Source: Verrucomicrobiota bacterium (GTDB lineage Bacteria > Verrucomicrobiota > Verrucomicrobiia > Opitutales > Opitutaceae). Taken from it: DNA of 64,000 nucleotides. Made by a program: the position numbers and the translations under genes. Location of the stretch: NCBI GenBank assembly GCA_014584295.1, contig JACTNC010000053.1, positions 124,001 through 188,000 on the forward strand, read 5' to 3'. Shown piece by piece: positions 19,195-29,318 of this stretch; the stretch's first letter is position 1; every line of letters begins with the position of its first letter. The notes beneath the pieces are model-generated. The model saw only the letters and a list, made by a program, of their open reading frames with translations, was not told where the DNA came from and ran no database searches.

Positions 19195-22100
19195 TTGATG
19201 GCGAGTTCTGGAATTTGAGGAGCTAGCAACGTCGACTCACGCTCAATGTGACGATCCTTTGAGTGGTCGCGTGCGATCAAGGCGTAAAAAGCGGGGACAA
19301 TGAAGAGCGTGAAGAAGGATCCCACTGCCATGCCCACCACCAGCACCCAGCCAATGCTGTTACGGGCTGAGGCGCCGGGCCCCGTCACGAATATGAGCAT
19401 CAGGTGACCGAACACCGTCGCCGCCGATGTCATGAGGACCGGACGAAGCCGTGTGGCGGCGGCACGTCGCGCCGCTTCGAGTTTTGCGACGCCCTGCTCC
19501 TGGAGTCCGTTCGCGAACTCCACAATCAGGATACCATTCTTCGCAACCAGACCGACCAGCGTGATCATGCCGATCTGTGAGTAAATGTTGAGCGAGGTTT
19601 TCCAGAGGAATATCGGCAAGGCCGCGCCAACAAGGGCCAGCGGCACGGATCCGAGAAGAATAATAAACGGATCCCGGAAGCTGTTGAACTGGGCGGCAAG
19701 CACGAGGAAGATTAGCACAAGCGCCAGCACACCCGACAGTATAAGCGCATTGCCTTCGTAGCGCAGTTGTCGCGACTGGCCGCCGTAGTCGATCGAGTAT
19801 TCCGGCGGGAGGATTTCCGCGGCCTTTTTCTCCAGCTTTTTCAACGCCTGGTCGGGGCTTGGGCCAACTCCGATGATCTTGACCGAGTTAAGCTGCTGGA
19901 AGCGGTTGAGCGTGCGCGGCTGCACGGTTTCCCTAAGCGTGGCGATCGTGGAAAGGGGCACGAGCTGCCCCTTGGGCCCCCGGACGTGATAGTCCAGGAT
20001 CTGATCCGCCGTAAGACGGTGCGAGCGCTCGACTTGCGGAATGACACGATAGCTCCGGCCATCGTTTACAAAACGGTTGACGTAACCTCCGCCCAACATG
20101 GATCCAAGGTCGCGCGCAATGTCGGTAAGGCTCAGTCCCATCGCCGCGACCTTGTCCTTGTCGATCTCAATCTCGTACTGCGGGAGGTCAAACTTGAGGT
20201 CGCTGTCGGCAAAATAGAAGGTCGGCGCCTTGTCGGGTGCATTGGCCTCTGTGTTGGCAAAAATCGTCAGTTGATTCGCAATGTCGAGCATCTGCCTGTG
20301 ATCCGCAGTGGAGCGAATGACGAACTCAATGGGGTACTGCCCCCCTGAAGGCAGTGCATCCGGAGTATTTAGGACAACGTTCATGCCGGTTATTTTGGCT
20401 GTTTCGGCATGAAGCGATTGCTCGATTTCTACCGTCGTGCGCGTCCGCTCAGACCATGGCTTGGCTATGAGGCCGCCAAATCCGAAATTGGGCGTCGTCA
20501 ACTGAAACGACGCCTTGTACTCGGGCACGCTTTCAAAGAGTTTCTGCACCTCCTCAGAGTACAGCGTGTTGTGTTCGATCGTCGAAGTCGGCGAAGCGAT
20601 AAGAAAAGTGCCGATGAACCCCTGGTCCTCCTTCGGCGCGAGTTCATGCTGGGCAAACATGAAAAATAGCGGAAGCAGCAGGCACAGCATGACCGCCGCA
20701 GACATGACAAACTGAACCCTCTTGAAGCGTCGGCCGAATGCCAGGTCAAATACCGTGATCAGAAATGCAGGAAACAGTCCAAAGAGAACGGAGCCCAGGA
20801 CGAGATTCCACACGTTCTTCTCGTTCATCGTCATTCCACCCGCCTTCATGGCAACGAACCCTCCGATGAAGAGCACAGCCGAAACAACCAGTCCGGCCAA
20901 AGGAACGCCCCAGCTCAGGTTTCTCCGCTCACGGGTTGCCAGCATTCCTCCGATGACCCTGTCGTAGGCCACCCGCAGCCGGTCAAACAGGCGGTTGGTA
21001 AAGCCCGACAAGCCTTGATCCTCATGTTCGTGATCCTTGAGCAGGCGCGCACTCATCATGGGCGAAAGCGTCAGCGCAACAAAGCCTGAAACCGCGACTG
21101 CACCCGCCAGCGTGAAGGCAAACTCGCGGAAGAGCGCGCCGGTCAATCCGCCCTGAAAGCCGATTGGCGCATAGACTGCAGCCAGCGTGATCGTCATGGA
21201 AATGACTGGCCCAACCAATTCGCGAGCACCGAGCACCGCCGCATCGAAGGGGCTTTTTCCTTCTCGGACGTGACGCTCGACGTTTTCCACAATGACAATC
21301 GCGTCATCCACAACGATACCGACGGCGAGCACAATCGCGAGCAGGGTCAGCAGGTTGATCGTGAATCCCAGCACCAGCATGACAAACATCGCCCCAATGA
21401 GCGACAGCGGCATCGCCACCAAGGGGATCAGCACGGATCGAACCGATCCAAGGAAGAGGAAAATCACAACCGCCACGATCATGAGTGTTTCACCTAGCGT
21501 CTTTACGATCTCCTTGAGCGCATCATCGATGTAGGCGGTGGCATCATAGCCCACGTTCATTTTCAGGTCAGAAGGCAGCCCGCTCTCAATGCCGGGGAGC
21601 GCATCCCTCACGCGCTTGATGACCTCCAGCGTCGATTCGGTCGGCATGACCCATATGCCCATGAACGTCGCCCGCTCACCGCTGAAGCGAACCTCCTCGT
21701 CGTAGCTCTCTGCACCCAGTGATACATCGGCGACATCCGACAGGCGAATGATCGCCCCCTTGCGCTCCGCCACGACGAGGTTCTTGAATTCGTCGACGTT
21801 TTTCAGATCCGTGTCAGCCACCAGGCTGACCGTGATCATCGAGCCCTTGGTCGCTCCGACTGCAGCCAAGGCATTGTTGTTGGCCAGCGCCTGACGAACC
21901 TCTGACGGGCTGAGCCCGTGTGCAGCCAGGGCGTCGGGCTTCAACCAGATGCGCATGGCAAAGACGCGACCGCCCAGAACATCCGCACGCTGGACTCCCT
22001 TGAGGGATGCGAGTTGCGGTTGCACGACGCGATTGAGGTAGTCCGTGACCTGGTTGGCCTCCATCTGCCTCGAATAGAAGCTGATGTACATGGACGCGAA

Positions 22101-22514
22101 CTGGTTGTCGCTCGTCTCCACCGAGATCGATGGTGCCTCGGACTCAGGCGGCAGTTCGCTGCGTACCTGGTCAATCTTCGACCCGATCTGCGCAAGCGCC
22201 GCATTCGTATCGTAGTTCAGCCTTAGGAACACATTGATCGTGCTCATGCCCGCCCGGCTTTCCGACTCAATGTAGTCGATGCCATCCGCACTCGCAATGA
22301 CCCGCTCCAGTTGCGTGGTGATGTACCCACGTACCGTCTCGGCACTCGCGCCGAAATAGATGGTGGTCACCTTCACGACCGCACTGTCACTCTTTGGGTA
22401 CTGGCGGACATTCAGGGAAAAGTAAGAGACGATGCCCACGACCAGGATCACAATGTTCACCACGAGCGCGATGACGGGCTTGCGAATGAACAGATCGGTA
22501 AAACTCGATTTCAT
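19191..22514 (-). CDS. RND multidrug efflux permease with extra membrane insertion
   Basis: A 1107-residue hydrophobe/amphiphile efflux RND transporter, which exports drugs from the inner membrane/periplasm by proton antiport. ATG 22514 has AAGGA six bases upstream; the open frame to 22562 is not used. The N-terminus (DLFIRKPVIALVVNIVILV), the TM4 charge motif AVGIVVDDAIVIVENVERH and the end region RLRPVLMTS are all typical. Unlike the usual 1020-1050 residues, it has about 70 extra residues at roughly 526-598, containing two hydrophobic stretches (SWGVPLAGLVVSAVLFIGG and WNLVLGSVLFGLFPAFLI) just before the normal TM7 and its APKEDQG follow-on. It sits between adaptor and tolC genes. Confidence 0.93.
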   Translation of the reverse strand: MKSSFTDLFIRKPVIALVVNIVILVVGIVSYFSLNVRQYPKSDSAVVKVTTIYFGASAETVRGYITTQLERVIASADGIDYIESESRAGMSTINVFLRLNYDTNAALAQIGSKIDQVRSELPPESEAPSISVETSDNQFASMYISFYSRQMEANQVTDYLNRVVQPQLASLKGVQRADVLGGRVFAMRIWLKPDALAAHGLSPSEVRQALANNNALAAVGATKGSMITVSLVADTDLKNVDEFKNLVVAERKGAIIRLSDVADVSLGAESYDEEVRFSGERATFMGIWVMPTESTLEVIKRVRDALPGIESGLPSDLKMNVGYDATAYIDDALKEIVKTLGETLMIVAVVIFLFLGSVRSVLIPLVAMPLSLIGAMFVMLVLGFTINLLTLLAIVLAVGIVVDDAIVIVENVERHVREGKSPFDAAVLGARELVGPVISMTITLAAVYAPIGFQGGLTGALFREFAFTLAGAVAVSGFVALTLSPMMSARLLKDHEHEDQGLSGFTNRLFDRLRVAYDRVIGGMLATRERRNLSWGVPLAGLVVSAVLFIGGFVAMKAGGMTMNEKNVWNLVLGSVLFGLFPAFLITVFDLAFGRRFKRVQFVMSAAVMLCLLLPLFFMFAQHELAPKEDQGFIGTFLIASPTSTIEHNTLYSEEVQKLFESVPEYKASFQLTTPNFGFGGLIAKPWSERTRTTVEIEQSLHAETAKITGMNVVLNTPDALPSGGQYPIEFVIRSTADHRQMLDIANQLTIFANTEANAPDKAPTFYFADSDLKFDLPQYEIEIDKDKVAAMGLSLTDIARDLGSMLGGGYVNRFVNDGRSYRVIPQVERSHRLTADQILDYHVRGPKGQLVPLSTIATLRETVQPRTLNRFQQLNSVKIIGVGPSPDQALKKLEKKAAEILPPEYSIDYGGQSRQLRYEGNALILSGVLALVLIFLVLAAQFNSFRDPFIILLGSVPLALVGAALPIFLWKTSLNIYSQIGMITLVGLVAKNGILIVEFANGLQEQGVAKLEAARRAAATRLRPVLMTSAATVFGHLMLIFVTGPGASARNSIGWVLVVGMAVGSFFTLFIVPAFYALIARDHSKDRHIERESTLLAPQIPELAIK

Positions 22515-22595
22515 GGAGTATCCTTCACAACAAGATTTTTGGGCACAGGAGCTGCCGGACACATCGCCTTTGTGCGATGCGACACGCCCTGTGGC

Positions 22596-23717
22596 TTAGG
22601 TGTTGGCGGGTTTCGGATCGAGTTGGTTGCCGGGTCGCACGGTGTTGTTTACCTGCACTTCAAGACCGTTGCGGAGCTTGAAGACCCCTGAGGTCACCAC
22701 TTCCTCCCCGGGCTTCACACCCTCCAGGATGGCAATCATGTCGCCTTTGGCGGCGCCCAGTTTCACGAAGGTCTGGCGGACTCCCAGGTACTCGGACCCA
22801 TCGGGATGCTTCATCTTTTCGATGATGAACACCGAGTTGCCGTAGGATGCGTAGGAAATCGCGGTCGCGGGAAGCACGATCTCAGGCTTGCCGGTCTTCA
22901 GCTCGATCTCCGCTCGGGCGAACATTCCCGAGCGCAGGATCTCGTCGGGATTGCCGATGGTTGCCTGGACGGACACGTTGCGCGAGGCCGAGTCCACAGC
23001 GGGATTGATCGCGCTGATTTTCCCCTCGAACACGCGATCCGGAAATGCATCCACGCGCACGTTGACCCGCTGCCCTACGGCAACCTGGGGCAACTGCCGC
23101 TGGGGAATCTGCAGGTCGACATACATCGGATCCATTCGCTGCAGCGGCATCAAGGGCGCACCACGGGCCACAAACTGACCGAGATTGATCAACCGGATGC
23201 CCACGCGTCCGGAAAAGGGTGCACGCACGATCTTCTTTCCGAGAAGCGCGCGCACGGCGGCGGCATCCGCTTCGGTCTGTCTCAATTGTGCATCGGCAGC
23301 ATCCAGTTCCGCCTGACTGATCGTGTTTTTCGCAAGCAGCTCTTCCGCGCGCTTCCGGTCAAGACTGGCGATACGGTGGCGCGCCTCGGCTGCGGCGAGT
23401 TGTGCGGTTTCAACTGTCGTGTCGAATTCGACAAGCACATCGCCCGCCTTGACCGCTGCGCCGTTCTCCACCGCGATGCGAGTAATGGTCCCCTCGGCAT
23501 CCGCAGCGAGGAGCACCCCTTCAACCGGAGCGAGCGTCGCAATCGATTTCAGCGTGGGCTGCCAGGTGTCCTGCTCCGCCTTGGCGGAGGTGACAGATGC
23601 AGCCGGCATGACATGCGCCTGCGACGACATTTCCTTGATCTGGGCCGCCTTGAAGGCGCCCAGTGACAGGAACACGAGTGCCACGCCTCCGATGAGAATT
23701 AGAAACCTCTTTATCAT
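22596..23717 (-). CDS. RND efflux periplasmic adaptor (MFP)
   Basis: A 373-residue membrane fusion protein. An N-terminal hydrophobic segment (RFLILIGGVALVFLSLGAF) is followed by a first lipoyl half-motif (GTITRIAVENGAAVKAGDVL), a helical hairpin rich in A, E and R, the second lipoyl half (KKIVRAPFSGRVGIRLINLG) and beta-barrel domain (VDLQIPQRQLPQVAVG). It links the inner-membrane pump to the TolC-like channel. The marR gene ends 41 bases upstream and the pump gene starts about 80 bases downstream, giving the order marR-adaptor-pump-tolC. Confidence 0.93.
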   Translation of the reverse strand: MIKRFLILIGGVALVFLSLGAFKAAQIKEMSSQAHVMPAASVTSAKAEQDTWQPTLKSIATLAPVEGVLLAADAEGTITRIAVENGAAVKAGDVLVEFDTTVETAQLAAAEARHRIASLDRKRAEELLAKNTISQAELDAADAQLRQTEADAAAVRALLGKKIVRAPFSGRVGIRLINLGQFVARGAPLMPLQRMDPMYVDLQIPQRQLPQVAVGQRVNVRVDAFPDRVFEGKISAINPAVDSASRNVSVQATIGNPDEILRSGMFARAEIELKTGKPEIVLPATAISYASYGNSVFIIEKMKHPDGSEYLGVRQTFVKLGAAKGDMIAILEGVKPGEEVVTSGVFKLRNGLEVQVNNTVRPGNQLDPKPANT

Positions 23718-23758
23718 GTTTGTATGGACAAAAATTTGTGACTACCAGTTTTGGCGGC

Positions 23759-24316
23759 TCAGGAAGGGACCACCTGCGACGCCCTTGCCTGCGGCGTTGC
23801 CGCAACCCCCAACGTGCCCTGCAGGACCTTACCGAGAAGCTGCACGAGGGTCCTTCTTTCGGCCTCGGTGAGCTTTGCCATCAAGGCTGCAGTCCTCCGG
23901 AAATGTTCCGGAAGGAATTTCTCGATGAAAGCCAACCCTTTCGGGGTCAGGTTGACCGACATCATGCGTCGATCACGGGGATCCGGTTCACGTTTTACGA
24001 AACCATCCCTCTCAAGCGTATCGATCAAACCTGTCATGGTGGCCCGGGTCACACCCGCCATATCCGCCAATTCCGCGGGTGTACGCTGAATTCCACAGGA
24101 TTCATCCCGATTCATGAGCAGCATCAGGACAGTGAACCGCCCTTGTGAAATATTGTTCGCTGAAAGAAACGCATCTGTCACTCGAAACACCTCATCTCCC
24201 GTACGGAGCAGGTGGAGGTAAACTTCCAGCGCTGACGGATCCAGGTCAGGAAACCGCGTGGCGCCTTTCAAAAGGCACTCATATCGCGGCAGATCCTTTA
24301 GCATCAGCAGTGGCAT
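23759..24316 (-). CDS. MarR-family transcriptional regulator
   Basis: A 185-residue winged-helix regulator. The recognition helix region reads ELADMAGVTRATMTGLIDTL and the wing DPRDRRMMSVNLTPKG, both standard for MarR. ATG 24316 is chosen; ATG 24304 is an alternative, and the frame remains open to 24433 through the terminator of tkt, which cannot be coding. It heads the efflux operon and an inverted repeat TTAGG-AG-CCTAA lies 27 bases upstream of the start, a likely operator. By family analogy the protein represses its own operon until a phenolic or drug-like ligand binds; this is inferred. Confidence 0.9.
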   Translation of the reverse strand: MPLLMLKDLPRYECLLKGATRFPDLDPSALEVYLHLLRTGDEVFRVTDAFLSANNISQGRFTVLMLLMNRDESCGIQRTPAELADMAGVTRATMTGLIDTLERDGFVKREPDPRDRRMMSVNLTPKGLAFIEKFLPEHFRRTAALMAKLTEAERRTLVQLLGKVLQGTLGVAATPQARASQVVPS

Positions 24317-24342
24317 ACAAAATCGATTGGAACGCGAAATAG

Positions 24343-24354
24343 TTAGGAGCCTAA
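24343..24354. promoter_or_regulatory. candidate MarR operator
   Basis: The inverted repeat TTAGGAGCCTAA has 5-base arms around a 2-base centre and lies 27 bases upstream of the marR start, in an A/T-rich patch. The size and symmetry suit a MarR dimer. No second copy was noticed before the adaptor gene, so one site would control the whole operon. Confidence 0.5.
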
Positions 24355-24356
24355 TT

Positions 24357-24399
24357 AAAAAGGCAAGCCGACGATGGAATTTTCTGACTCCATCGTCGG
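24357..24399 (-). terminator. intrinsic terminator of tkt
   Basis: Reading on the minus strand, a perfect 10-base-pair stem (CCGACGATGG / CCATCGTCGG) with a 12-base loop is followed six bases later by TTTTT. It is about 72 bases beyond the transketolase stop and insulates tkt from the marR promoter. Confidence 0.75.
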
Positions 24400-24471
24400 C
24401 CACTCCGCCGATGTGGCGGTTCAAGAGAGCCAATTCTATCGGAATGCTCTCAATTGTAAATAATTACGAAA

Positions 24472-26469
24472 TTAGTCGAGCTTGTTTGCCGCCGCGACAA
24501 CCGCTTCTGGAGTGATGCCCAGCTCCTTGAAAACAGTGCCACCAGGCGCACTCATCCCAAAACGATCGATACCGATACAGGCTCCGTCGATGCCCACGTA
24601 TTGGCGCCATGGTGAGGTGACTCCCGCCTCGATCGAGACGCGTCGGCGCACGGCCGCAGGCAATACCGAATCACGGTACTCCAGGGGCTGCCGGTTGAAT
24701 CGTTCAAAACAGGGCACCGATACCACCCGGGTGCCGGGTCCGAGGATTTTTGCGGCCGCCACGGCGTGCTGCAGTTCCGAACCGCTCGCAAGCAGTATGG
24801 TGCTCAGCACCGATGTCTCGCGAATCGCCACATAGGCTCCCTTGAGCACTCCTGTCCTGCGCTGCTCCACCGGGATGTCGTTCAGCATGGGCACTGCCTG
24901 ACGGGTCAGCGCAATCAAAGTGGGTCCATCCTTGCGCTCGAATGCCGCGGCAAACGCGCCGGCGGTTTCCTCCGGATCGGCGGGGCGGATCACGTCCAGG
25001 CCGGGGAATGTGCGGAGTGACGCAATCGTTTCCACAGGCTGGTGGGTCGGACCATCCTCACCTACGCCCACGGAGTCGTGGGTGTAGATATAGACGACGG
25101 GAAGACGGGAGAGCGCTGCAAGCCGCATCGATGGGCGGGAGTAGTCGGCAAAAACAAGGAATGTTGCAACCGAAGGACGGAACAGCCCGTCATAGGCGAG
25201 CCCGTTGGCCATGGCCGCCATCGCATGTTCACGGATGCCAAAGCGGATATTGCGCCCGGCACGATTTGAAGCGTCAAAGTCCGGCGCGTCCGCAATCTGA
25301 TTAAGGGTTGAACCGTAGAGATCCGCACTCCCCCCAATGACCCAGGGCATCTCTGCAGCGATTGGCTGCAGCACCGCCTTGCCCGCCGCACGTGTCGCTA
25401 GCTTCGAGTCGGCAGCAAATGCGGGAATCTTTCCAAGGAGCTCCGCTGCCGTCACGGGTGCTTCGGCCTGCGCCTTATCCAGCAGAGCCGCCTTGTCCGG
25501 ATTCGCCTCGCGCCAGGCCTTGTAGGTCTTGTGCCACTTGTTGCATGCACGAACGAGACGGGTCTTGTGCTGCGCGAAATAGGCGCGAACCTCGTCGCTG
25601 ACAAAGAAGTGATTTTCAACCGGCAGCCCGAGCGCGGCCTTGGCGGCATCCACAAACTTCGCTCCGCCCTCGCCGTGGCCCTTCGGCGTTCCCTGCACCT
25701 CGGGAATGCCGCGACCGATGATGGTCTTCGCAATGATCAGCTGCGGTTTGCCGGACTTCGTCTTCTTGGCCCGATTGAACGCCTTGAGGAACGCAGCCAT
25801 GTCGTGGCCATCAATCGTCTGCACGTCCCATTCAATCGCCTTGAAACGCGCAGCCGTGTTCTCGCTCTGCGTCTTGTCAGCCATCGCATCCAGCGTGACG
25901 TCGTTCGAGTCGTAAATGAGGATGAGATTGTCGAGCTTCTGGTGCCCCGCGAACGCGACGGCCTCCATCGCCACGCCTTCCTGCATGCAACCATCTCCCG
26001 CGAGCACGACGACATGATTGTCCAGAATGGTGTGCTCCGCGGTGTTGTAGCGGGCAGCAGCCATCTTTCCTGAGACCGCCATGCCGACGGCATTGCCGAT
26101 TCCCTGCCCGAGCGGTCCGGTCGTCGCCTCGACGCCCGGAGTGTCATGGAACTCAGGATGCCCGGGTGTCCGGCTGTGCAACTTGCGGAACTTCTTCAGA
26201 TCGTCCAGCGACAGGTCGTAGCCACTCAAATGGAGCCAAGCATAGAGGAACATCGATCCATGGCCCGCAGAGAGCACAAATCGGTCGCGATTGATCCACC
26301 GCGGACGCTCGGGGTTATGCTGCAGGGCATGGCCATAGAGCACTGCACCAATTTCAGCGGCACCGAGAGGCAGACCGAGATGGCCCGACTGGGCGGCATG
26401 AATGGCATCCATGGCGAGTCCACGGGCCTGATTGGCAGCTTTGGCGAGAAGGAGGGTCTGGAGGGTCAT
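24472..26469 (-). CDS. tkt: transketolase
   Basis: A 665-residue thiamine-diphosphate enzyme of the pentose phosphate pathway that moves two-carbon units between sugar phosphates. ATG 26469 gives [20 protein letters not shown]; the frame extends upstream to 26550, through the rplS terminator, so the longer form is rejected. The GHxGxPLG N-terminal motif ([14 protein letters not shown]), the TPP-binding [13 protein letters not shown] followed by N, and the pyrimidine-domain segment [17 protein letters not shown] are all present. Length matches the family. It has its own terminator downstream. Confidence 0.97.
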   Translation of the reverse strand: MTLQTLLLAKAANQARGLAMDAIHAAQSGHLGLPLGAAEIGAVLYGHALQHNPERPRWINRDRFVLSAGHGSMFLYAWLHLSGYDLSLDDLKKFRKLHSRTPGHPEFHDTPGVEATTGPLGQGIGNAVGMAVSGKMAAARYNTAEHTILDNHVVVLAGDGCMQEGVAMEAVAFAGHQKLDNLILIYDSNDVTLDAMADKTQSENTAARFKAIEWDVQTIDGHDMAAFLKAFNRAKKTKSGKPQLIIAKTIIGRGIPEVQGTPKGHGEGGAKFVDAAKAALGLPVENHFFVSDEVRAYFAQHKTRLVRACNKWHKTYKAWREANPDKAALLDKAQAEAPVTAAELLGKIPAFAADSKLATRAAGKAVLQPIAAEMPWVIGGSADLYGSTLNQIADAPDFDASNRAGRNIRFGIREHAMAAMANGLAYDGLFRPSVATFLVFADYSRPSMRLAALSRLPVVYIYTHDSVGVGEDGPTHQPVETIASLRTFPGLDVIRPADPEETAGAFAAAFERKDGPTLIALTRQAVPMLNDIPVEQRRTGVLKGAYVAIRETSVLSTILLASGSELQHAVAAAKILGPGTRVVSVPCFERFNRQPLEYRDSVLPAAVRRRVSIEAGVTSPWRQYVGIDGACIGIDRFGMSAPGGTVFKELGITPEAVVAAANKLD

Positions 26470-26534
26470 GTCGGACTTGAAAGTTATGATGGCGCCGCAA
26501 TGGGCACGGGGGAGCAATACTCGTTTCCGGGCAT

Positions 26535-26560
26535 AAAAAAGCGAGCCCAAGAAGGCTCGC
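26535..26560 (-). terminator. intrinsic terminator of the rplS transcript
   Basis: On the minus strand a 7-base-pair GC stem (GCGAGCC / GGCTCGC, 6-base loop) is followed immediately by TTTTTT. It lies 60 bases after the rplS stop. Confidence 0.85.
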
Positions 26561-26619
26561 CTTGATTAAAGTTAACGAACCGCGGAACGGCTTCGTGCCG
26601 CACCGCAGCTCGACCGCGC

Positions 26620-27018
26620 TTAGCTGGCTGCCGCAGGCGTCGCCTCAGAAGGAGCGGTCGCCTTGTCGTCGTAGGCCTTGCGCTTCACAGCCATGGCAGC
26701 CTTGCCCTCGCGATCACGAAGATAGTAGAGGCGCGCGCGCATGATTTCGGATTCTTTCTCGACCTCAATCTTCACCACATTTGGAGAGTTTACGGGAAAT
26801 ACCCGCTCAACCCCTTCACCGTAGCTGATCCGGCGAACGGTAAAGGTTTCGTGGATGCCGGAACCCTTGAGTGCAATCACGACGCCTGAAAAGATCTGCA
26901 CGCGCTCCTTGTCGCCCTCGCGCACCTTGGTATGCACGCGAACGCCATCCCCCACCTTGAAGGGCGGACGGTCTGTTTTCACCTGGTTTGCGGTGATTTC
27001 TTTGATGATCGGGTTCAT
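26620..27018 (-). CDS. rplS: 50S ribosomal protein L19
   Basis: A 132-residue ribosomal protein located at the 30S-50S interface. The family core [28 protein letters not shown] and the conserved [14 protein letters not shown] are all seen; a variable, alanine-rich tail ends the protein. It follows trmD with a 13-base gap, the standard trmD-rplS order. Confidence 0.97.
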   Translation of the reverse strand: MNPIIKEITANQVKTDRPPFKVGDGVRVHTKVREGDKERVQIFSGVVIALKGSGIHETFTVRRISYGEGVERVFPVNSPNVVKIEVEKESEIMRARLYYLRDREGKAAMAVKRKAYDDKATAPSEATPAAAS

Positions 27019-27031
27019 GGCTGAGCTTTCG

Positions 27032-27706
27032 TTACTTGAGTAAATCGGGTCGGACCTGACGTGTTTTTTCCACCTGCCTCGCGTGCCGCCACTTTTCTAT
27101 CTCGGCATGATTGCCCGAAAGGAGAACTTCGGGAACGGACATGCCTCGGAATTCAGCGGGACGCGTGTACTGAGGAAAGTCGAGCAACTTGCGGGTGAAC
27201 GATTCGTGCGTCAATGACTTTTCCTCCCCGAGCACCCCGGGAATAAGCCGAGCAACTGCATCCACAACAACCGCCGCCGCCAATGTGCCATTGGTGAGCA
27301 CATAGTCACCAATCGAAATCTCCTCATCAATGACCCGGTCACGAATCCGCTGGTCGATTCCCTCGTAGTGCCCACTGAGAAGGATGATGTGCCGTTCTCC
27401 CGCAAGGCGTTCCGCCATCACCTGATCAAACGGCTTGCCATCGGGTGTAAGGTAAATTCGGCGCGATTCCGGGCGCATCAGCGCTTCCATGGCAGCAAAG
27501 ACGGGATCCGGTTTCAGCACCATTCCCGCGCCCCCCCCAAACGGTCGATCATCCGCGGTCCGATGCCGGTCGGTCGTCCATCGCCGCAGATCATGCACAC
27601 CCACCTGGATCAGCTTCCGCTCAATCGCCTTCCCCAGAATGCTTTCGGAAAGGAATCCATCGAGCATCCGCGGAAACAGGGTGAGGATGTCAATTGCGAG
27701 TGACAT
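27032..27706 (-). CDS. trmD: tRNA (guanine-N1-)-methyltransferase
   Basis: A 224-residue SPOUT methyltransferase making m1G37 in tRNAs with a G at 36, which prevents frameshifting. ATG 27706 gives [15 protein letters not shown]; the family-typical [17 protein letters not shown] and knot-forming [15 protein letters not shown] with [10 protein letters not shown] are present. A TTG at 27751 would extend it but is too close to the rpsP terminator. Canonical rimM, normally between rpsP and trmD, is missing here. Confidence 0.97.
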   Translation of the reverse strand: MSLAIDILTLFPRMLDGFLSESILGKAIERKLIQVGVHDLRRWTTDRHRTADDRPFGGGAGMVLKPDPVFAAMEALMRPESRRIYLTPDGKPFDQVMAERLAGERHIILLSGHYEGIDQRIRDRVIDEEISIGDYVLTNGTLAAAVVVDAVARLIPGVLGEEKSLTHESFTRKLLDFPQYTRPAEFRGMSVPEVLLSGNHAEIEKWRHARQVEKTRQVRPDLLK

Positions 27707-27762
27707 GCTGGTCAGGAAACGGTCAGTGGAATACGTTTCCTGAAAGCTCAATGCTTGCCGAC

Positions 27763-27788
27763 AAAAAAGCCCCGGCGAACGAGGCTTT
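27763..27788 (-). terminator. intrinsic terminator after rpsP
   Basis: On the minus strand a 9-base-pair stem (AAAGCCTCG pairing with CGGGGCTTT, one G-U, loop TTCGC) runs into a TTTTTT tract. It lies between the rpsP stop and trmD start and should separate or attenuate transcription between the two. Confidence 0.75.
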
Positions 27789-27839
27789 GTCTGGCTGCTT
27801 TAAGTAGCGGCCGATCTGTCGGCCAATGTACCTAGAAAC

Positions 27840-28103
27840 TCAGGAAGCCGCAGTTGCAGCTGCCTTGCGAGCCTTCTTTACAAGGGAATGCACCGTGTCG
27901 GAAGCCTTGGCGCCCTTGCTGACCCAGTAGTCGACGCGGTCCACGTTGATCGACAATGCATCCGCTCCCTTTGAACGGGGGGAGTAGGTTCCAAGATTTT
28001 CGATGGCAGCGCCATCGCGACGGGAACGGGCCTCGGCTACCACAACGTGGTAGATGGGCTTATGAGTGGCCCCGATACGGGACAGGCGGATACTGAGTGC
28101 CAT
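27840..28103 (-). CDS. rpsP: 30S ribosomal protein S16
   Basis: An 87-residue small-subunit assembly protein. ATG 28103 gives MALSIRLSRIGATHKPIYHVV, the conserved N-terminus; RRDGAAIENLGTYSP and the tryptophan-containing VDRVDYWVSKGAKAS follow. The open frame to 28151 is not conserved and is not used. It is divergent from ychF with about 100 bases between starts, and has its own terminator before trmD. Confidence 0.97.
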   Translation of the reverse strand: MALSIRLSRIGATHKPIYHVVVAEARSRRDGAAIENLGTYSPRSKGADALSINVDRVDYWVSKGAKASDTVHSLVKKARKAAATAAS

Positions 28104-28204
28104 GATGCGAAAGATTAACCGATGATTTGCTTGAAAAGCCGACAAGTGCACGGCCCGACAAATGGCTTGTCAAGCACTGAGTCCCATCGCTCTGTTCTGC
28201 CTTT

Positions 28205-29308
28205 ATGCTCAAAGCCGGAATCGTCGGACTCCCCAACGTGGGCAAGTCCACCCTCTTTAACGCTCTGACCCGCTCCCGCAAGGCGGAGGCGGCGAATTAT
28301 CCGTTCTGCACGATCGACCCCAATGTCGGGGTTGTAACCGTGCCGGACGATCGCCTCGCCGCCCTGCAGAAGATCGCCAAGACCAACGTGATCATCCCCG
28401 CAGCTATCGAGTTTGTCGATATCGCTGGGCTGGTCGCCGGTGCAAGCAAGGGAGAGGGTCTGGGCAACCAATTTCTCGCCAATATCCGCGAAACGGACGC
28501 AATTGTGCACGTCGTGCGGTGTTTTGAGGACCCCGATGTCATCCACACCATGGGAACCGTCGATCCAGTGCGCGACATCGAGGTGATTACAACGGAATTG
28601 ATTCTCGCGGACCTCGACGCTGTCACCAAACGCATCGAGAAATCCCAGAAGAAGGCAAAGAGTGGAGACAAGGAAGCTCAGGCGGAAATTCAACTGCTCG
28701 AGCGCCTGAGCCCACATCTCAATGCCAACAAGCCGGCCAACATCCTCCCGGCCAATGAAGAGGAGAAGAAGCTGCTCCAGCATTTCCAACTGCTGAGCGC
28801 GAAACCGGTTCTTTACGCCTGCAACGTTGCAGAAGGAGAACTCGCAACGGCTGAGGACAATCCGTTCGTCAAGCAGGTGGCTGAGTTCGTGCGCACGCAT
28901 CACGACGCCGCTTATGTCCCGATAAGCGCCCGTATTGAGGCTGAATTGATCGATCTCGCACCGGACGAAGCAATGGAATTCCTCAAGGATCTCGGGGTGC
29001 AGGATTCCGGAGTTTCCCAGTTGATCCGCGGTACCTACGCCCTGCTCGGTCTCCAGACCTACTTCACCGCAGGTGAAAAGGAAGTCCGCGCCTGGACCAT
29101 CAAGAAGGGCTGGAAGGCACCTCAGGCGGCCGGCGTGATCCACACCGATTTCGAAAAAGGCTTCATCAAGGCAGAAGTCGTGGCCTATGATGACCTCGTC
29201 CGCCTCGGCAGCACGGCCGCTGCCCGCGAAAACGGAAAGTACCGGCTCGAAGGCAAGGACTACGTCTTCGCCGACGGCGACGTCGCTCTTTTCCGGTTCA
29301 ACAACTGA
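28205..29308 (+). CDS. ychF: ribosome-binding ATPase YchF
   Basis: A 367-residue Obg-family P-loop protein that prefers ATP and binds ribosomes. [15 protein letters not shown] (G1) is at residues 8-22, the FCTIDPN switch follows, [19 protein letters not shown] is G3, and the C-terminal TGS-like domain includes [29 protein letters not shown] and the final [14 protein letters not shown]. Full length. A hairpin lies just after the stop. Confidence 0.97.
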   Translation: MLKAGIVGLPNVGKSTLFNALTRSRKAEAANYPFCTIDPNVGVVTVPDDRLAALQKIAKTNVIIPAAIEFVDIAGLVAGASKGEGLGNQFLANIRETDAIVHVVRCFEDPDVIHTMGTVDPVRDIEVITTELILADLDAVTKRIEKSQKKAKSGDKEAQAEIQLLERLSPHLNANKPANILPANEEEKKLLQHFQLLSAKPVLYACNVAEGELATAEDNPFVKQVAEFVRTHHDAAYVPISARIEAELIDLAPDEAMEFLKDLGVQDSGVSQLIRGTYALLGLQTYFTAGEKEVRAWTIKKGWKAPQAAGVIHTDFEKGFIKAEVVAYDDLVRLGSTAAARENGKYRLEGKDYVFADGDVALFRFNN

Positions 29309-29318
29309 TCAAGTTCGC

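Noticed and set aside
22806-23666. 286-residue plus-strand frame opposite the efflux adaptor gene
   Set aside because: Arginine/histidine-rich shadow of a well-conserved gene; no domain signature.
24472-26550. Longer N-terminus for transketolase
   Set aside because: The added 27 codons run through the rplS terminator hairpin; ATG 26469 begins the conserved protein.
28115-29143. Long open frame (342 residues) antisense to ychF
   Set aside because: It lies wholly opposite a highly conserved gene and its composition reflects the GC-rich antisense of ychF codons; no family motif.
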